From positions 1 through 64,000 of the forward strand of contig BDTD01000004.1 of NCBI GenBank assembly GCA_002897635.1: 64,000 bases of DNA, written 5' to 3'. The translations under genes were made by a program, and so were the position numbers. Below are positions 33,588-42,683 of this stretch, piece by piece. Under the pieces are notes generated by a model. That model searched no databases, was not told the origin of the DNA, and saw only the letters and a program-made list of their open reading frames with translations. Numbering within the stretch: the stretch's first letter is position 1; each line of letters starts with the position of its first letter. This stretch comes from a bacterium BMS3Abin11 (lineage in GTDB: Bacteria > Pseudomonadota > Gammaproteobacteria > BMS3Bbin11).

Positions 33588-33676
33588 TAGACTCTCAGAC
33601 AGCTATTAAGTACGAGTCTTCATTAAAAAGTAACAAAATCCCGCCTTTTCTCGAAAACACCCTTAAAATCCACGTG

Positions 33677-33858
33677 TAACCTCTATTAATTCTGGAGATG
33701 TCAGATTGTATTAAAAATCTGTCCAGGGCAGGAGTCGCAACGTTCGCTCAATGACATCCTGTCAGCACATCCACATACTTCGTAACAGCTTGCGAATGCG
33801 CAGCGATGGCTGGTTCCGGATTCATTATGATTATTCATGAATTATTAGAGAGGTCCTT
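33677..33858. mobile_element. Decayed MITE-like element
   Basis: Left end GTAACCTCTATTAATTCTGG and right end (reverse) GGACCTCTCTAATAATTCAT are imperfect inverted repeats. The interior CAGGGCAGGAGTCGCAACG aligns with CAAGGCAAGGATCGCACG of the element at 51755-51912. No clear target duplication remains. Confidence 0.6.
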
Positions 33859-33861
33859 TTG

Positions 33862-34317
33862 CTAATCACATTTACGCGTAATCACTGCCTTCCCCAACAC
33901 AGTTACACCCTGTTCTTTTTCGTCCTTAGCCAAAACAGCCAGGCCATCCTTAGTTGTTGCGAGATGTGCTTTGCAGTTAAGAATGATCTCTGTTTTTGAC
34001 ATAACATTCACCTTGTTATGAATGCAGTACCATCCGTTCGGGTTCATCAGATACATTCTTGCTACTGACATAACACTAACATTTGGTTTTATTAAAACCA
34101 GTTCAGGATTTTTTGATACCTTTGTATCATTTATATTCCCACCAATGCCAAAAACCTTAACTTTCTTGCCAATAACTCGATATTTCGGTTTACTGGCATT
34201 GAAAGGATGTGTGTCCCAGTTATTCAGACACAAACGGATGGCTTCATATTCATCAGCCCTGGCTGTAGATGTTGCTATTAGAAAAATGAAAGTGATTACT
34301 GTTATTCGTTTGAACAT
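33862..34317 (-). CDS. Secreted protein of unknown function
   Basis: A 151-residue protein with a clear signal peptide (MFKRITVITFIFLIATSTARA). The mature part contains four cysteines (in AIRLCLNNW, GWYCIHNK, ILNCKAHL and TRKCD) that could form two disulfides in the periplasm, and a strand pattern NPELVLIKPNVSVMSVARMY. I do not recognise a family. It lies convergent-free between the TIGR02647 gene and the OmpA-like gene, on its own transcript upstream of the MITE at 33677. Confidence 0.65.
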   Translation of the reverse strand: MFKRITVITFIFLIATSTARADEYEAIRLCLNNWDTHPFNASKPKYRVIGKKVKVFGIGGNINDTKVSKNPELVLIKPNVSVMSVARMYLMNPNGWYCIHNKVNVMSKTEIILNCKAHLATTKDGLAVLAKDEKEQGVTVLGKAVITRKCD

Positions 34318-34350
34318 GTGGCCACTACTCTGTTAGCACAAATTCAGGTA

Positions 34351-34380
34351 AAAAAACGGCCCGTAAAAACGGGCCTTTTT
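34351..34380 (-). terminator. Terminator after the OmpA-like gene
   Basis: GGCCCGT and ACGGGCC pair around AAAA, with A-run on one side and T-run on the other, so it can work in both directions. It lies 22 bases past the OmpA-like stop codon. Confidence 0.9.
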
Positions 34381-34401
34381 TATCTGAACTGGAAAAACGA
34401 C

Positions 34402-35025
34402 TTAGTCTTGAATCACATCGAGTTCTACGCGACGGTTTTTGATACGACCAGCATGTGTAGCATTATCGGCGATCGGGTTAGCTTCTCCCATGCCTTTAAC
34501 AACCATGCGACCTCGATCTATACCTTTAGCCGCCATGTAATCAGCAACAGTATTCGCACGGCGCTCAGACAGTTTCAGGTTATAGGCTTCAGGACCAGAT
34601 GTATCCGTGTAGCCCGTAATTTCAATGTGGCTGAGTCCTTTTTGCATGAGTTCTTTATAAGGCGCCAAACGTGTATAGGCGTCATCAAGAATTGCTTTAT
34701 CATCAGCTGTCAGTGCGGCGCTATCAAATTTGAACTGAATGTTGTTAATAACAACATGTTCCAGCACAGTACCTTTTTCTACTACGGCAATTTCAACCTT
34801 CGCTGGCTCCTTCTTCACAACAACCTTTACTTTATAACCACATTCTGGCAGAAGTACTGTGGTTGTGTCAGCAGACCGCACGCACCCTCCTTCACTATCC
34901 CTAACGAGGGAACCATCACTGCTTCTGACATACTTATTTACTTTTTTCTCACCAGCATGTGCAGGCATTGCACCGATAACCAGTGAACCTATAGCTGCTA
35001 CTAATACTATTATTGAACGTTTCAT
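34402..35025 (-). CDS. OmpA-family peptidoglycan-binding protein
   Basis: A 207-residue periplasmic or outer-membrane-associated protein. Signal peptide MKRSIIVLVAAIGSLVIGAM ends at AHA. The C-terminal OmpA domain (residues about 95-205) shows IQFKFDSAALTADDKAILDD, ITGYTDTSGPEAYNLKLSER, VVKGMGEANPIADNATHAGR and RRVELDV, with the Asp and Arg that bind diaminopimelate. There is no eight-strand barrel; the short Lys-rich middle may be a linker. The AT-rich 5' region has a good promoter at 35141-35171, and expression may be high. Confidence 0.92.
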   Translation of the reverse strand: MKRSIIVLVAAIGSLVIGAMPAHAGEKKVNKYVRSSDGSLVRDSEGGCVRSADTTTVLLPECGYKVKVVVKKEPAKVEIAVVEKGTVLEHVVINNIQFKFDSAALTADDKAILDDAYTRLAPYKELMQKGLSHIEITGYTDTSGPEAYNLKLSERRANTVADYMAAKGIDRGRMVVKGMGEANPIADNATHAGRIKNRRVELDVIQD

Positions 35026-35140
35026 GGGCTTCCCTTGTTAATTGATAATATACGATTATTAATAATGAATGCTTTAGTTTAAATCTATTGTTATATTTGT
35101 TTACAAAAACCTGGTTATTCCCTGTACAGATACTAGCATC

Positions 35141-35171
35141 ATTATAGACTGGCTTTAAGTGCAAGTGTCAA
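35141..35171 (-). promoter_or_regulatory. Candidate promoter of the OmpA-like gene
   Basis: On the minus strand TTGACA (35171-35166) and TATAAT (35146-35141) are both perfect, with a 19-base spacer, longer than optimal. The predicted leader is about 110 bases and AT rich. The rest of 35026-35430 shows nothing else I can support. Confidence 0.5.
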
Positions 35172-35429
35172 TTTGCCGTGATGTATTTCTTTCTTAATCA
35201 GGGTTGAATGCAGTAATACCATATCAACGAATTTAAAATATCCATAATTCAAAATATATTTAATAAAACTCGTTTAATTCTAACATGAAAATAATACACT
35301 TCAAACCATACTTTCATTCAAAAGGATTCTCTCTAACTTATTGTTTATATTAAATAATAGATTATTTACTTTTTCCGGCAAGCTACTTTTTAACTCTTTT
35401 CAATTGAAATTGTCGCGATCTATCTCAAG

Positions 35430-35537
35430 TTAATAGCACCTTAATTTATTCTGGATACATTTAGATAGTGATTCAAAAACTGTTATCTCAAGGCAAGGAT
35501 CGCATGTAATAGCTAGCTATTACGAAGATTCAGAACG
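35430..35537. mobile_element. Truncated MITE-like element
   Basis: CTCAAGGCAAGGATCGCATG and GTAATAGCTAGCTATTACGA match the interior of the element at 51755-51912 almost base for base, and the left side ACCTTAATTTATTCTGGATA aligns with its left end. The right half is missing; an HTH gene fragment follows directly. Confidence 0.7.
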
Positions 35538-35549
35538 TACTCAATATGT

Positions 35550-35678
35550 AACGGCAATCGCTCACGCGCAGCAGAAATGCTGGGTGTGAGCGAAAGAACC
35601 CTTAATCATCAGATGAATAAACTGACATCTGACTTCTGTGCCGTAGGCAGAAAACTGGCGGCACCTATCCAGTCCTGA
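35550..35678 (+). pseudogene. Remnant of a Fis-type helix-turn-helix regulator
   Basis: The frame NGNRSRAAEMLGVSERTLNH followed by QMNKL is a textbook HTH_8 (Fis-family) C-terminus as found in sigma-54-dependent activators and some response regulators. No upstream activator domain exists; the fragment begins where the truncated MITE-like element ends. Its 3' part is antisense to the last residues of the DsrE gene. Confidence 0.6.
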
Positions 35679-36211
35679 ATCTCAGGAATAAATTCACTTT
35701 GATCCATACTGAATAAATCAACCGTCATCTGACAGGCCACCAGCTTTACATCAGCTTCAATGCACAGAGAACGCAGCTCTTCGATAGTCGCCACACCCTT
35801 GTCTTTCATCGTCTTTTTCATCATGCCGCTGGCCATCTTTTCAAAACCCGGCACATTCGCCATGACGATATTTGGAATATTCATATTCATCTTCCGCAGC
35901 CATTCCGGACCCACCGGCATTTTCATTGGCATAGCTGGATTACCAAGCGGGCTAATCTCAAGATCCAGGTCTTTTTTTAGCAGATTTAGACCATAGAAGG
36001 TAAAAAATACCGACACATCCCAGCCCAGGGCGGCGGCTGTTGAAGATAGGATAAACGGTGGATAGGCCATATCCAACGTCCCCTTGGTTGCAATGATAGT
36101 CATTGACGGCACATGCGCTGCTTCGCGCTCTGCCATACGTTCATCAAACCAGTCATTAAACAGATTTCTGTCCATCACCGGTTCCTGTATTACTTTCGCT
36201 GTATTTCCCAT
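35609..36211 (-). CDS. DsrE/DsrF-like sulfur-relay family protein
   Basis: A 200-residue member of the DsrE/F/H-like superfamily. The central part reads MTIIATKGTLDMAYPPFILS, ALGWDVSVFFTFYGLNLLKK, then SLCIEADVKLVACQMTVDLF, which contains two cysteines at the position where DsrE-type persulfide carriers hold sulfur. It ends IGAASFLPTAQKSDVSLFI, typical of the family. GGAG lies before ATG 36211. The gene follows tusA after 12 bases, so the two probably pass persulfide sulfur between them in the cytoplasm. Confidence 0.88.
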   Translation of the reverse strand: MGNTAKVIQEPVMDRNLFNDWFDERMAEREAAHVPSMTIIATKGTLDMAYPPFILSSTAAALGWDVSVFFTFYGLNLLKKDLDLEISPLGNPAMPMKMPVGPEWLRKMNMNIPNIVMANVPGFEKMASGMMKKTMKDKGVATIEELRSLCIEADVKLVACQMTVDLFSMDQSEFIPEIQDWIGAASFLPTAQKSDVSLFI

Positions 36212-36223
36212 GATTGTCTCCTT

Positions 36224-36457
36224 TCAAATTTTACGAATAACAAATTTGTACTCACCACTTTCGGTAAAATTTTCCAACAATTCATTACCCGTTTGTTTAC
36301 AAAATGAATCGATATCTTTGACAGATCCCGGATCAGATGAAATCAAATGCAGGGTATCACCTGATTGCAGACCATTAAGTGCTTTCCTGGTTCTGAGGAT
36401 AGGCAGTGGGCAATTCAATCCACGTGTATCAAGTGTTGCGGTAGCCTCAACATTCAT
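36224..36457 (-). CDS. tusA: Sulfur carrier protein TusA
   Basis: Small persulfide carrier of about 77 residues. TLDTRGLNCPLPILRTRKAL contains the catalytic Cys in the CPxP motif, and the rest (LHLISSDPGSVKDIDSFCKQ) matches the two-layer TusA fold. ATG 36457 follows GAGGTG by six bases; GTG 36466 is possible. In sulfur oxidisers tusA-dsrE pairs supply sulfur to Hdr- or Dsr-type oxidation, elsewhere TusA serves tRNA thiolation. The adjacent TetR operator suggests inducible use. Confidence 0.94.
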   Translation of the reverse strand: MNVEATATLDTRGLNCPLPILRTRKALNGLQSGDTLHLISSDPGSVKDIDSFCKQTGNELLENFTESGEYKFVIRKI

Positions 36458-36480
36458 ATTGTTCACCTCATTATATTAGA

Positions 36481-36494
36481 TGACCGGTCGGTCA
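36481..36494. promoter_or_regulatory. TetR-type operator upstream of tusA
   Basis: TGACCGGTCGGTCA is an imperfect palindrome 23 bases upstream of the tusA start. The same core occurs at 37254-37265 before the tetR gene and, less exactly, at 36578-36589. Confidence 0.75.
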
Positions 36495-36577
36495 ATTACA
36501 TACTCAAATAAAAGGACTCGAAAGCCCTGCCTTGATCGAACACTTAATACGTTTGTCTCTCCCTGCACAAGTAATAG

Positions 36578-36589
36578 ACTGGTCGGCCA
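36578..36589. promoter_or_regulatory. Second, weaker TetR-type site
   Basis: GACTGGTCGGCC differs from the core GACCGGTCGGTC at two positions. It lies between the tetR stop and tusA, about 120 bases upstream of tusA. Confidence 0.5.
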
Positions 36590-36632
36590 TTAATGTAGAC
36601 AAAATTTTGACTAAGTAATTCATTACATATAA

Positions 36633-37238
36633 TTAATGTGTGTTTAATTCAATGCGAATATTTTTTAGCGCAGACCCGAGGCGATAAATCACTTCAGGAT
36701 CGTTTTCTGTCTTGGCAAGCAGGATCATGCCTTCAAGGTATGCGAGCATTGCTTCAGCAGTAAGCTCACTGTTTAGTGGTGTGATAACGCCCTGCTCTAT
36801 CGCCTCATCCAGTGTGACCTTGAAACGGTCTTTTGCTGAAGTAAATACAGCATTGAGTTTAGAGCGCAAGATGTCATCCTGGGTACTAATTTCAAGCGCC
36901 AGGTTACCAAATAGACAACCCGGAATATGGCCATTCAGCTCTTTACTGGATCTCTGCCAGAAATACGCAGCATCGATAACATAGTCAATGCGTTCCATTG
37001 GTGGCAATGAAGGATCAAATGCCTCTGCGACAAAGCCGTTGGCCCAGTCTTCAGCAAACTCATCTATAACGGCCAGCACCAGGTCTCTTTTAGACGGGAA
37101 AAAATGATAAAAGCTACCCTTCTGGATGGATGCCATATCACAGATTTCCTTAATGCCGACATCGGCATAGCTGCGATTATGAAAACGTGACTTGGCGACC
37201 ACAATGATGCGTTCGCGCGTGTCGTTGGTATTGCTCAT
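36633..37238 (-). CDS. TetR/AcrR-family regulator
   Basis: A 201-residue repressor. The N-terminal helix-turn-helix is VGIKEICDMASIQKGSFYHF at residues about 22-41, followed by FPSKRDLVLAVIDEF. The C-terminal ligand domain contains NGHIPGCLFGNLALEIS, the GCLxGNL block seen in a YcdC/AefR-like subgroup. Palindromes with the core GACCGGTCGGTC lie at its own start and at tusA, so it likely represses itself and tusA-dsrE. The Cys in GCLFG could sense a thiol or sulfur species; that is speculation. Confidence 0.9.
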   Translation of the reverse strand: MSNTNDTRERIIVVAKSRFHNRSYADVGIKEICDMASIQKGSFYHFFPSKRDLVLAVIDEFAEDWANGFVAEAFDPSLPPMERIDYVIDAAYFWQRSSKELNGHIPGCLFGNLALEISTQDDILRSKLNAVFTSAKDRFKVTLDEAIEQGVITPLNSELTAEAMLAYLEGMILLAKTENDPEVIYRLGSALKNIRIELNTH

Positions 37239-37253
37239 GTAACGAGTATAGTT

Positions 37254-37265
37254 GACCGGTCGGTC
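37254..37265. promoter_or_regulatory. TetR-type operator at the tetR gene
   Basis: GACCGGTCGGTC lies 16-27 bases upstream of the tetR start codon, where a bound dimer would block transcription or the ribosome site. Confidence 0.75.
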
Positions 37266-37289
37266 TAATGCAATGGGGGAGTAAATTAA

Positions 37290-37331
37290 GGCCTAAGGAC
37301 GAAGGACGAAAGACGAAGGATAAAGGACTTA
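37290..37331. repeat. Degenerate heptamer array 2, left arm
   Basis: Six 7-mers in register (ggcctaa, ggacgaa, ggacgaa, agacgaa, ggataaa, ggactta). It is the reverse-complement counterpart of the array at 37454-37509, about 120 bases away, so the pair can form a long imperfect stem. Confidence 0.8.
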
Positions 37332-37453
37332 AGGATATCCGCCATTCTGCATATTTTTAGCTTGAACCTTGCAAGTTGAGCATGTTTTGAGGTCGGCATA
37401 TGCCGGCACTACGAAATCAAATTCAAGAATGCTTTGCATGGTTGCAACGTCCA

Positions 37454-38339
<886 letters not shown>

Positions 38340-40463
38340 CTAATGTTTTTCACGCAGCGCCAGGGTATCCAGCAGATATTGCTGAGCAGAAAACCCTTCT
38401 TCACCCTTTGCCGGCTCCACGCGACTAAAGCTTCCATCTTCATCGAGTTGCCATGCATCAATATTATCTTTCAGATAGACCTCGAGTCCATGCCGGTAGA
38501 CTAGAGACTTCAGTTCCTCATCCTCTATTGGTGTACAGGTTTCCACGCGTCGAAAAAAGTTTCTGTCCAGCCAGTCTGAACTGGAGATATACAATTCCCT
38601 GTTACCGTCATTCTCAAAACAGAAGATTCGATGGTGTTCGAGAAAACGGCCAACGATCGAACGCACCCGGATATTTTCAGACAAACCCTTGATGCCCGGT
38701 CGTATACCGCATATCCCTCTTACAATGAGGTCTATGCTGACGCCAGCCATAGACGCTTCATAGAGAGCCTTCATGACATTGAATTCCTGTAGTGAATTCA
38801 TTTTTGCGATGATCACAGCCGACTTCCCCTGCCTCGCATTTTCAGCTTCACGATCAATTTTAGCAATAATATTCTCATGCAGGGTAAACGGTGCCTGTAG
38901 TATTTTGTTCAGTCCCGAAAACTTACCCAGCCCGGTAAGCTGTAGAAATATTCTCTGAACATCTTCGGCGATTTCTGGGCGCGCGCTAATAATACCGAAG
39001 TCTGTGTAGGTTCGAGCAGTGCCTGCATGGTAATTTCCTGTTCCGAGATGGGTGTAATTACGCAGACCATCCGCTTCCTTACGTACCACTAGAATCATCT
39101 TGGCGTGGGTTTTATGTCCGACTACACCATAGACCACCTGCACGCCGGCCCGCAGCATGCGGTTGGCTACCTTGATGTTGGCGTCTTCATCAAAACGTGC
39201 TTTCAGCTCAACAACTGCCGTGACATCTTTACCCGCTAATGCGGCATTGATCAGGGCCTGGACTATCTCTGAATCCCTGTCGGTTCGATACAAGGTCTGT
39301 TTGATGGATAATACTTTGGGGTCTTTTGATGCCTCCCGCACAAAATCAATGACTGGCACAAAACTCTGATAGGGGTGATGCAGCAACAGATCCTTCTTTC
39401 TAATAGCATCAAACAGGCTCGGTTTACTATGCGTTTTTTGATTCGGTTTGAGCACCCGAAAAAATGAATCTGATACCGGGGTCTCGAACACATTGCCCGG
39501 GGTAAAGTTACGATATTTCAATTCTGGACGATCGATCATTGCCGGTACCGCAATTAACCGATTAAGATTCACAGGGCCGTTAACCCTGTACAAATCATCA
39601 TCATTCAGTAAAAATTTTTCCTGCAGTAATTTGACCAGTTCATCTGAACAATTATCTGCCACTTCCAGGCGTACGCTATCACCGAAATTACGGGTCGGCA
39701 ACTCACCTTCCAGTGCATCCATCAGGTCATTGGACTCTTCCTCATCGACAAACAGATTGCTGTTGCGGGTTACTCTGAACTGAAAACAGCCGGTGACTTC
39801 CATGCCAGGAAATAAGGAATCAACATGCTGATGCAATATTGATGACAAAAATACCAGATCGGTATCCCCGCTGGCTACCTCGGCAGGAAAATGGATAACA
39901 CGGGGCAGAGATCGTGGTGCTGTAACAATCGCATGATCCGTATCGCGGCCAAAGGCATCCAGTCCTTCCAGTGAAACGATGAAGTTCAAACTTTTATTAA
40001 TAACAGGAGGAAAAGGGTGTGAGGGGTCAAGACCCACCGGGCTTAACACAGGAAACATCTCATTAGTAAAAAAATCCTTTACCCACTTTCGCTGTGTACC
40101 CGTCCAGTGATCCCTGCGAATGAAATTTATGCCTTCCTTCGACAGTGCCGGTACCAGCTCTTTATTCAGTACACAATACTGCATCCTGACCAGATGATGT
40201 GCTTCTTCGGTGATCTTTTGCAGCGCATCCTTCGGCAACAAACCATCAGCACCTGTGGTGGTGATACCATGCTTTGAAAATTCTTTTAAGCGGGCAACCC
40301 TGACCTCAAAGAACTCATCCAGATTGCTGCATGAAATGCAGAGAAACCTGAGACGCTCCAACAACGGCGTATCTGTATTCCGGGCCTGTTCAAGTACACG
40401 GTAATTGAACTGCAGCAGACTAAGTTCACGATTTATGTAGTATTTTGGATCATTGATATCCAT
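38340..40463 (-). CDS. ppk: Polyphosphate kinase 1
   Basis: Makes long-chain polyphosphate from ATP at the membrane. The N-terminal domain contains NRELSLLQFNYRVLEQARN and LRFLCISCSNLDEFFEVRVA. The catalytic part has the autophosphorylated His in YGVVGHKTHAKMILVVRKE, the second conserved His region LEHHRIFCFENDGNRELYIS, and NFFRRVETCTPI. ATG 40463 directly follows an in-frame GTG at 40466. Length about 707 is normal. No exopolyphosphatase gene is adjacent. Confidence 0.96.
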   Translation of the reverse strand: MDINDPKYYINRELSLLQFNYRVLEQARNTDTPLLERLRFLCISCSNLDEFFEVRVARLKEFSKHGITTTGADGLLPKDALQKITEEAHHLVRMQYCVLNKELVPALSKEGINFIRRDHWTGTQRKWVKDFFTNEMFPVLSPVGLDPSHPFPPVINKSLNFIVSLEGLDAFGRDTDHAIVTAPRSLPRVIHFPAEVASGDTDLVFLSSILHQHVDSLFPGMEVTGCFQFRVTRNSNLFVDEEESNDLMDALEGELPTRNFGDSVRLEVADNCSDELVKLLQEKFLLNDDDLYRVNGPVNLNRLIAVPAMIDRPELKYRNFTPGNVFETPVSDSFFRVLKPNQKTHSKPSLFDAIRKKDLLLHHPYQSFVPVIDFVREASKDPKVLSIKQTLYRTDRDSEIVQALINAALAGKDVTAVVELKARFDEDANIKVANRMLRAGVQVVYGVVGHKTHAKMILVVRKEADGLRNYTHLGTGNYHAGTARTYTDFGIISARPEIAEDVQRIFLQLTGLGKFSGLNKILQAPFTLHENIIAKIDREAENARQGKSAVIIAKMNSLQEFNVMKALYEASMAGVSIDLIVRGICGIRPGIKGLSENIRVRSIVGRFLEHHRIFCFENDGNRELYISSSDWLDRNFFRRVETCTPIEDEELKSLVYRHGLEVYLKDNIDAWQLDEDGSFSRVEPAKGEEGFSAQQYLLDTLALREKH

Positions 40464-40607
40464 CACGATACGGGGTCACAAGCAGGTAAGAATAATAGAG
40501 ATGCCCACATGGTATCACAGGTTTTTTAAGGAACCTCTAAACAGGTCTCACGCATCCTTGTGGTCATCTTTTTTTTCTTCTGAGAACTGTTTCAGTGAGG
40601 TGCACAC

Positions 40608-40757
40608 TCACGCATTAAAACTGCCTGCGGGAAATTCACGATTATCATCTTCTGTTCCTGCATTGGCGGGCATCAGTTCATAACTGGTTTTGAAATCAAA
40701 CAGGCGGTCATCCGTAAGCTTCTGCAGTTGCTCAGGCTTGAGTTTTTCGATAGACAT
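40608..40757 (-). pseudogene. N-terminal fragment of a Lon-like AAA protease (LonB type)
   Basis: A 49-codon frame, MSIEKLKPEQLQKLTDDRLF then DFKTSYELMP, resembles the first residues of the large Lon-related AAA_32 proteases (LxPExLxxxCDPxxFDFETTxEL). GGAG precedes it. The frame then leaves the family and stops. The remaining spacer 40467-40607 includes AAGGAACCTCTAAACAGG, similar to the MITE ends, so an insertion/deletion event is likely. It might instead be a short expressed protein. Confidence 0.45.
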
Positions 40758-40763
40758 TTTTTA

Positions 40764-42677
40764 TTAACTCCTCTCCAGAAATGCTGATACTTCTGCAAAA
40801 TCACGGGTTCGTTTCATAGCAGGCAGGCTACTGGTAAAGATTTTACCGTAGGATTTGCTAACCAGCCGGCTATCGCACAGGATAAAGACACCCTGATCAT
40901 CCACTGATCGTATCAAACGACCAGCCCCCTGCCGCAGGGCCACGACTGCCTGTGGTAATTGCAATGTCATGAAGGGATTCAGACCGGCACTCCTGGCTGC
41001 CTTGCTACGGGCCTGTAGTACAGGGTCATCCGGTACGGCAAAGGGAAATTTATCAATTAACACGACTGTCAGGGCATCGCCCTTAACGTCCACCCCCTCC
41101 CAGAAACTACCTGTACCAAGCAGCACGGCATCACCGGCATCGCGAAAGCGTTCCAGCAATACATGCCTGGGGGCCTCACCCTGCACCAGCAATGGATAGT
41201 CACATCGGCCTTCCAGCATACTCGCCGCCTCATTCAGGGCACGATAACTGGTGAATAGCATAAAAACCCTGCCACGAGATATTTTTATCAGCTTCTCAGC
41301 AAGTTCAACCACACTGGCTGTATGGTCAGAATCACCGGGCTCTGGTAGACCTTCAGGCAGATAAAACAATGCCTGTTCAGCATAATTGAAGGGCCCGGGC
41401 CAGATGCCAGAGCACGCATCTTCAAGTCCGAGCTGCTGCTGGTAATGGGTAAAGCTTCCGGAAATTGCCAGTGTGGCCGAGGTGAAGATCACCGACCTGT
41501 CCTGTTCGCATACCAGTTCCCTGAATTTGTCGGCAATACTCAGTGGCGTACTGTGAAATCGAAAACCGGTTTTACTGGTCTCATACCAGCGAATAAATTC
41601 TTCGTTGCTGTCTATGCCCAGTGCCGCCAGCCTGTCAACTAGCACCTGTGTGCGCTCGTAACAGTTCTCCAGCTGATCACCCGTTACAGCAGCAGATTTC
41701 AGTAGTTCCAGCATCTGCTGCAGGCCCTGCTTTAATGATTCAAGAGCATCAGTGAAACCGGAAACAGCTTCAAGTTGCGACCAACTACCTTTGCTTACGG
41801 ATGTTCCCATCGCAAGCCGGCATTCTTTGGCCAGCTTTTCCAGTTCGTCGACACGTATCTCAAAACCCGCAATTCCACTTTTTTCCGCCACCTCAGCCAG
41901 TTGTGCATCACGGCAAAGATCCAGTATCTGTCGTTGGCTGACTCCGGTACTAAAATACATGCTGGCGGTATCCGGTATCTGATGGGCTTCATCAAATATG
42001 ACCACCTCGACCTTTGGCAGTAGTTGGCCATAGCCTTCTTCTTTTAGCGCAACATCAGCAAGAAAAAGATGATGATTGACGACAAGAATATCGGCCTCCA
42101 TAGCATCCTTACGCGCCGTATTGACGAAACAGTCATCATAATGCCGGCATTTCGTGCCGATACAGTTGTCCACAGTAGAGGTGACATCAGACCAGACTCT
42201 GGATTGCTCAGGTACCCCACTAACTTCCGCGACATCGCCATGCAATGTAATCAGCGACCATTTGCTGATCACAGCAAGATCCACATGAGGATAAGGACGA
42301 TAACCGGACTGATCCAGTTCAGCCTGCTCCAGACGTAAGCGGCAGAGATAATTGGAGCGACCCTTTAATAAAGCCATGCTGGCAGGCACTTCCAGGGCGC
42401 GCCGAACCAGTGGTAGATCCTGTTTATACAACTGATCCTGAAGATGTCGGGTACCGGTTGATACCAGCACCTTTTTCCCGGACAGCAAGGCGGGTACCAG
42501 ATAGGCCAGGGTTTTACCTGTCCCTGTACCTGACTCGGCAATCAGGATTTCTTTATCTGCTATGGCCTGTTCAATACGCGATGCCATTTGCTGCTGCGAT
42601 TCGCGAACACGAAAATTATCCAGCAGACGAGTAAAGGGCCCGTCTGTTCCGAGCAGTGAGGATGCGTCAGTAAGAAT
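40764..42677 (-). CDS. DinG/YoaA-type iron-sulfur DNA helicase (non-canonical start)
   Basis: XPD-like superfamily 2 helicase of DNA repair. Walker A is ESGTGTGKTLAYLVPALL, the DEAH box VVIFDEAHQIPD, motif VI region VVALRQGAGRLIRSVDDQG, and the [4Fe-4S] domain shows CIGTKCRHYDDCF. ATG 42587 would remove the conserved N-terminal Q-motif region, but the frame runs on upstream as TRLLDNFRVRESQQQMASRI. There the only start candidates are ATT 42677, nine bases after GGAAGAG, or CTG 42683 directly after the rmlD stop codon, which is in the same frame. Translation is probably coupled to rmlD. Confidence 0.9.
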   Translation of the reverse strand: MLTDASSLLGTDGPFTRLLDNFRVRESQQQMASRIEQAIADKEILIAESGTGTGKTLAYLVPALLSGKKVLVSTGTRHLQDQLYKQDLPLVRRALEVPASMALLKGRSNYLCRLRLEQAELDQSGYRPYPHVDLAVISKWSLITLHGDVAEVSGVPEQSRVWSDVTSTVDNCIGTKCRHYDDCFVNTARKDAMEADILVVNHHLFLADVALKEEGYGQLLPKVEVVIFDEAHQIPDTASMYFSTGVSQRQILDLCRDAQLAEVAEKSGIAGFEIRVDELEKLAKECRLAMGTSVSKGSWSQLEAVSGFTDALESLKQGLQQMLELLKSAAVTGDQLENCYERTQVLVDRLAALGIDSNEEFIRWYETSKTGFRFHSTPLSIADKFRELVCEQDRSVIFTSATLAISGSFTHYQQQLGLEDACSGIWPGPFNYAEQALFYLPEGLPEPGDSDHTASVVELAEKLIKISRGRVFMLFTSYRALNEAASMLEGRCDYPLLVQGEAPRHVLLERFRDAGDAVLLGTGSFWEGVDVKGDALTVVLIDKFPFAVPDDPVLQARSKAARSAGLNPFMTLQLPQAVVALRQGAGRLIRSVDDQGVFILCDSRLVSKSYGKIFTSSLPAMKRTRDFAEVSAFLERS

Positions 42678-42683
42678 GGTCAG

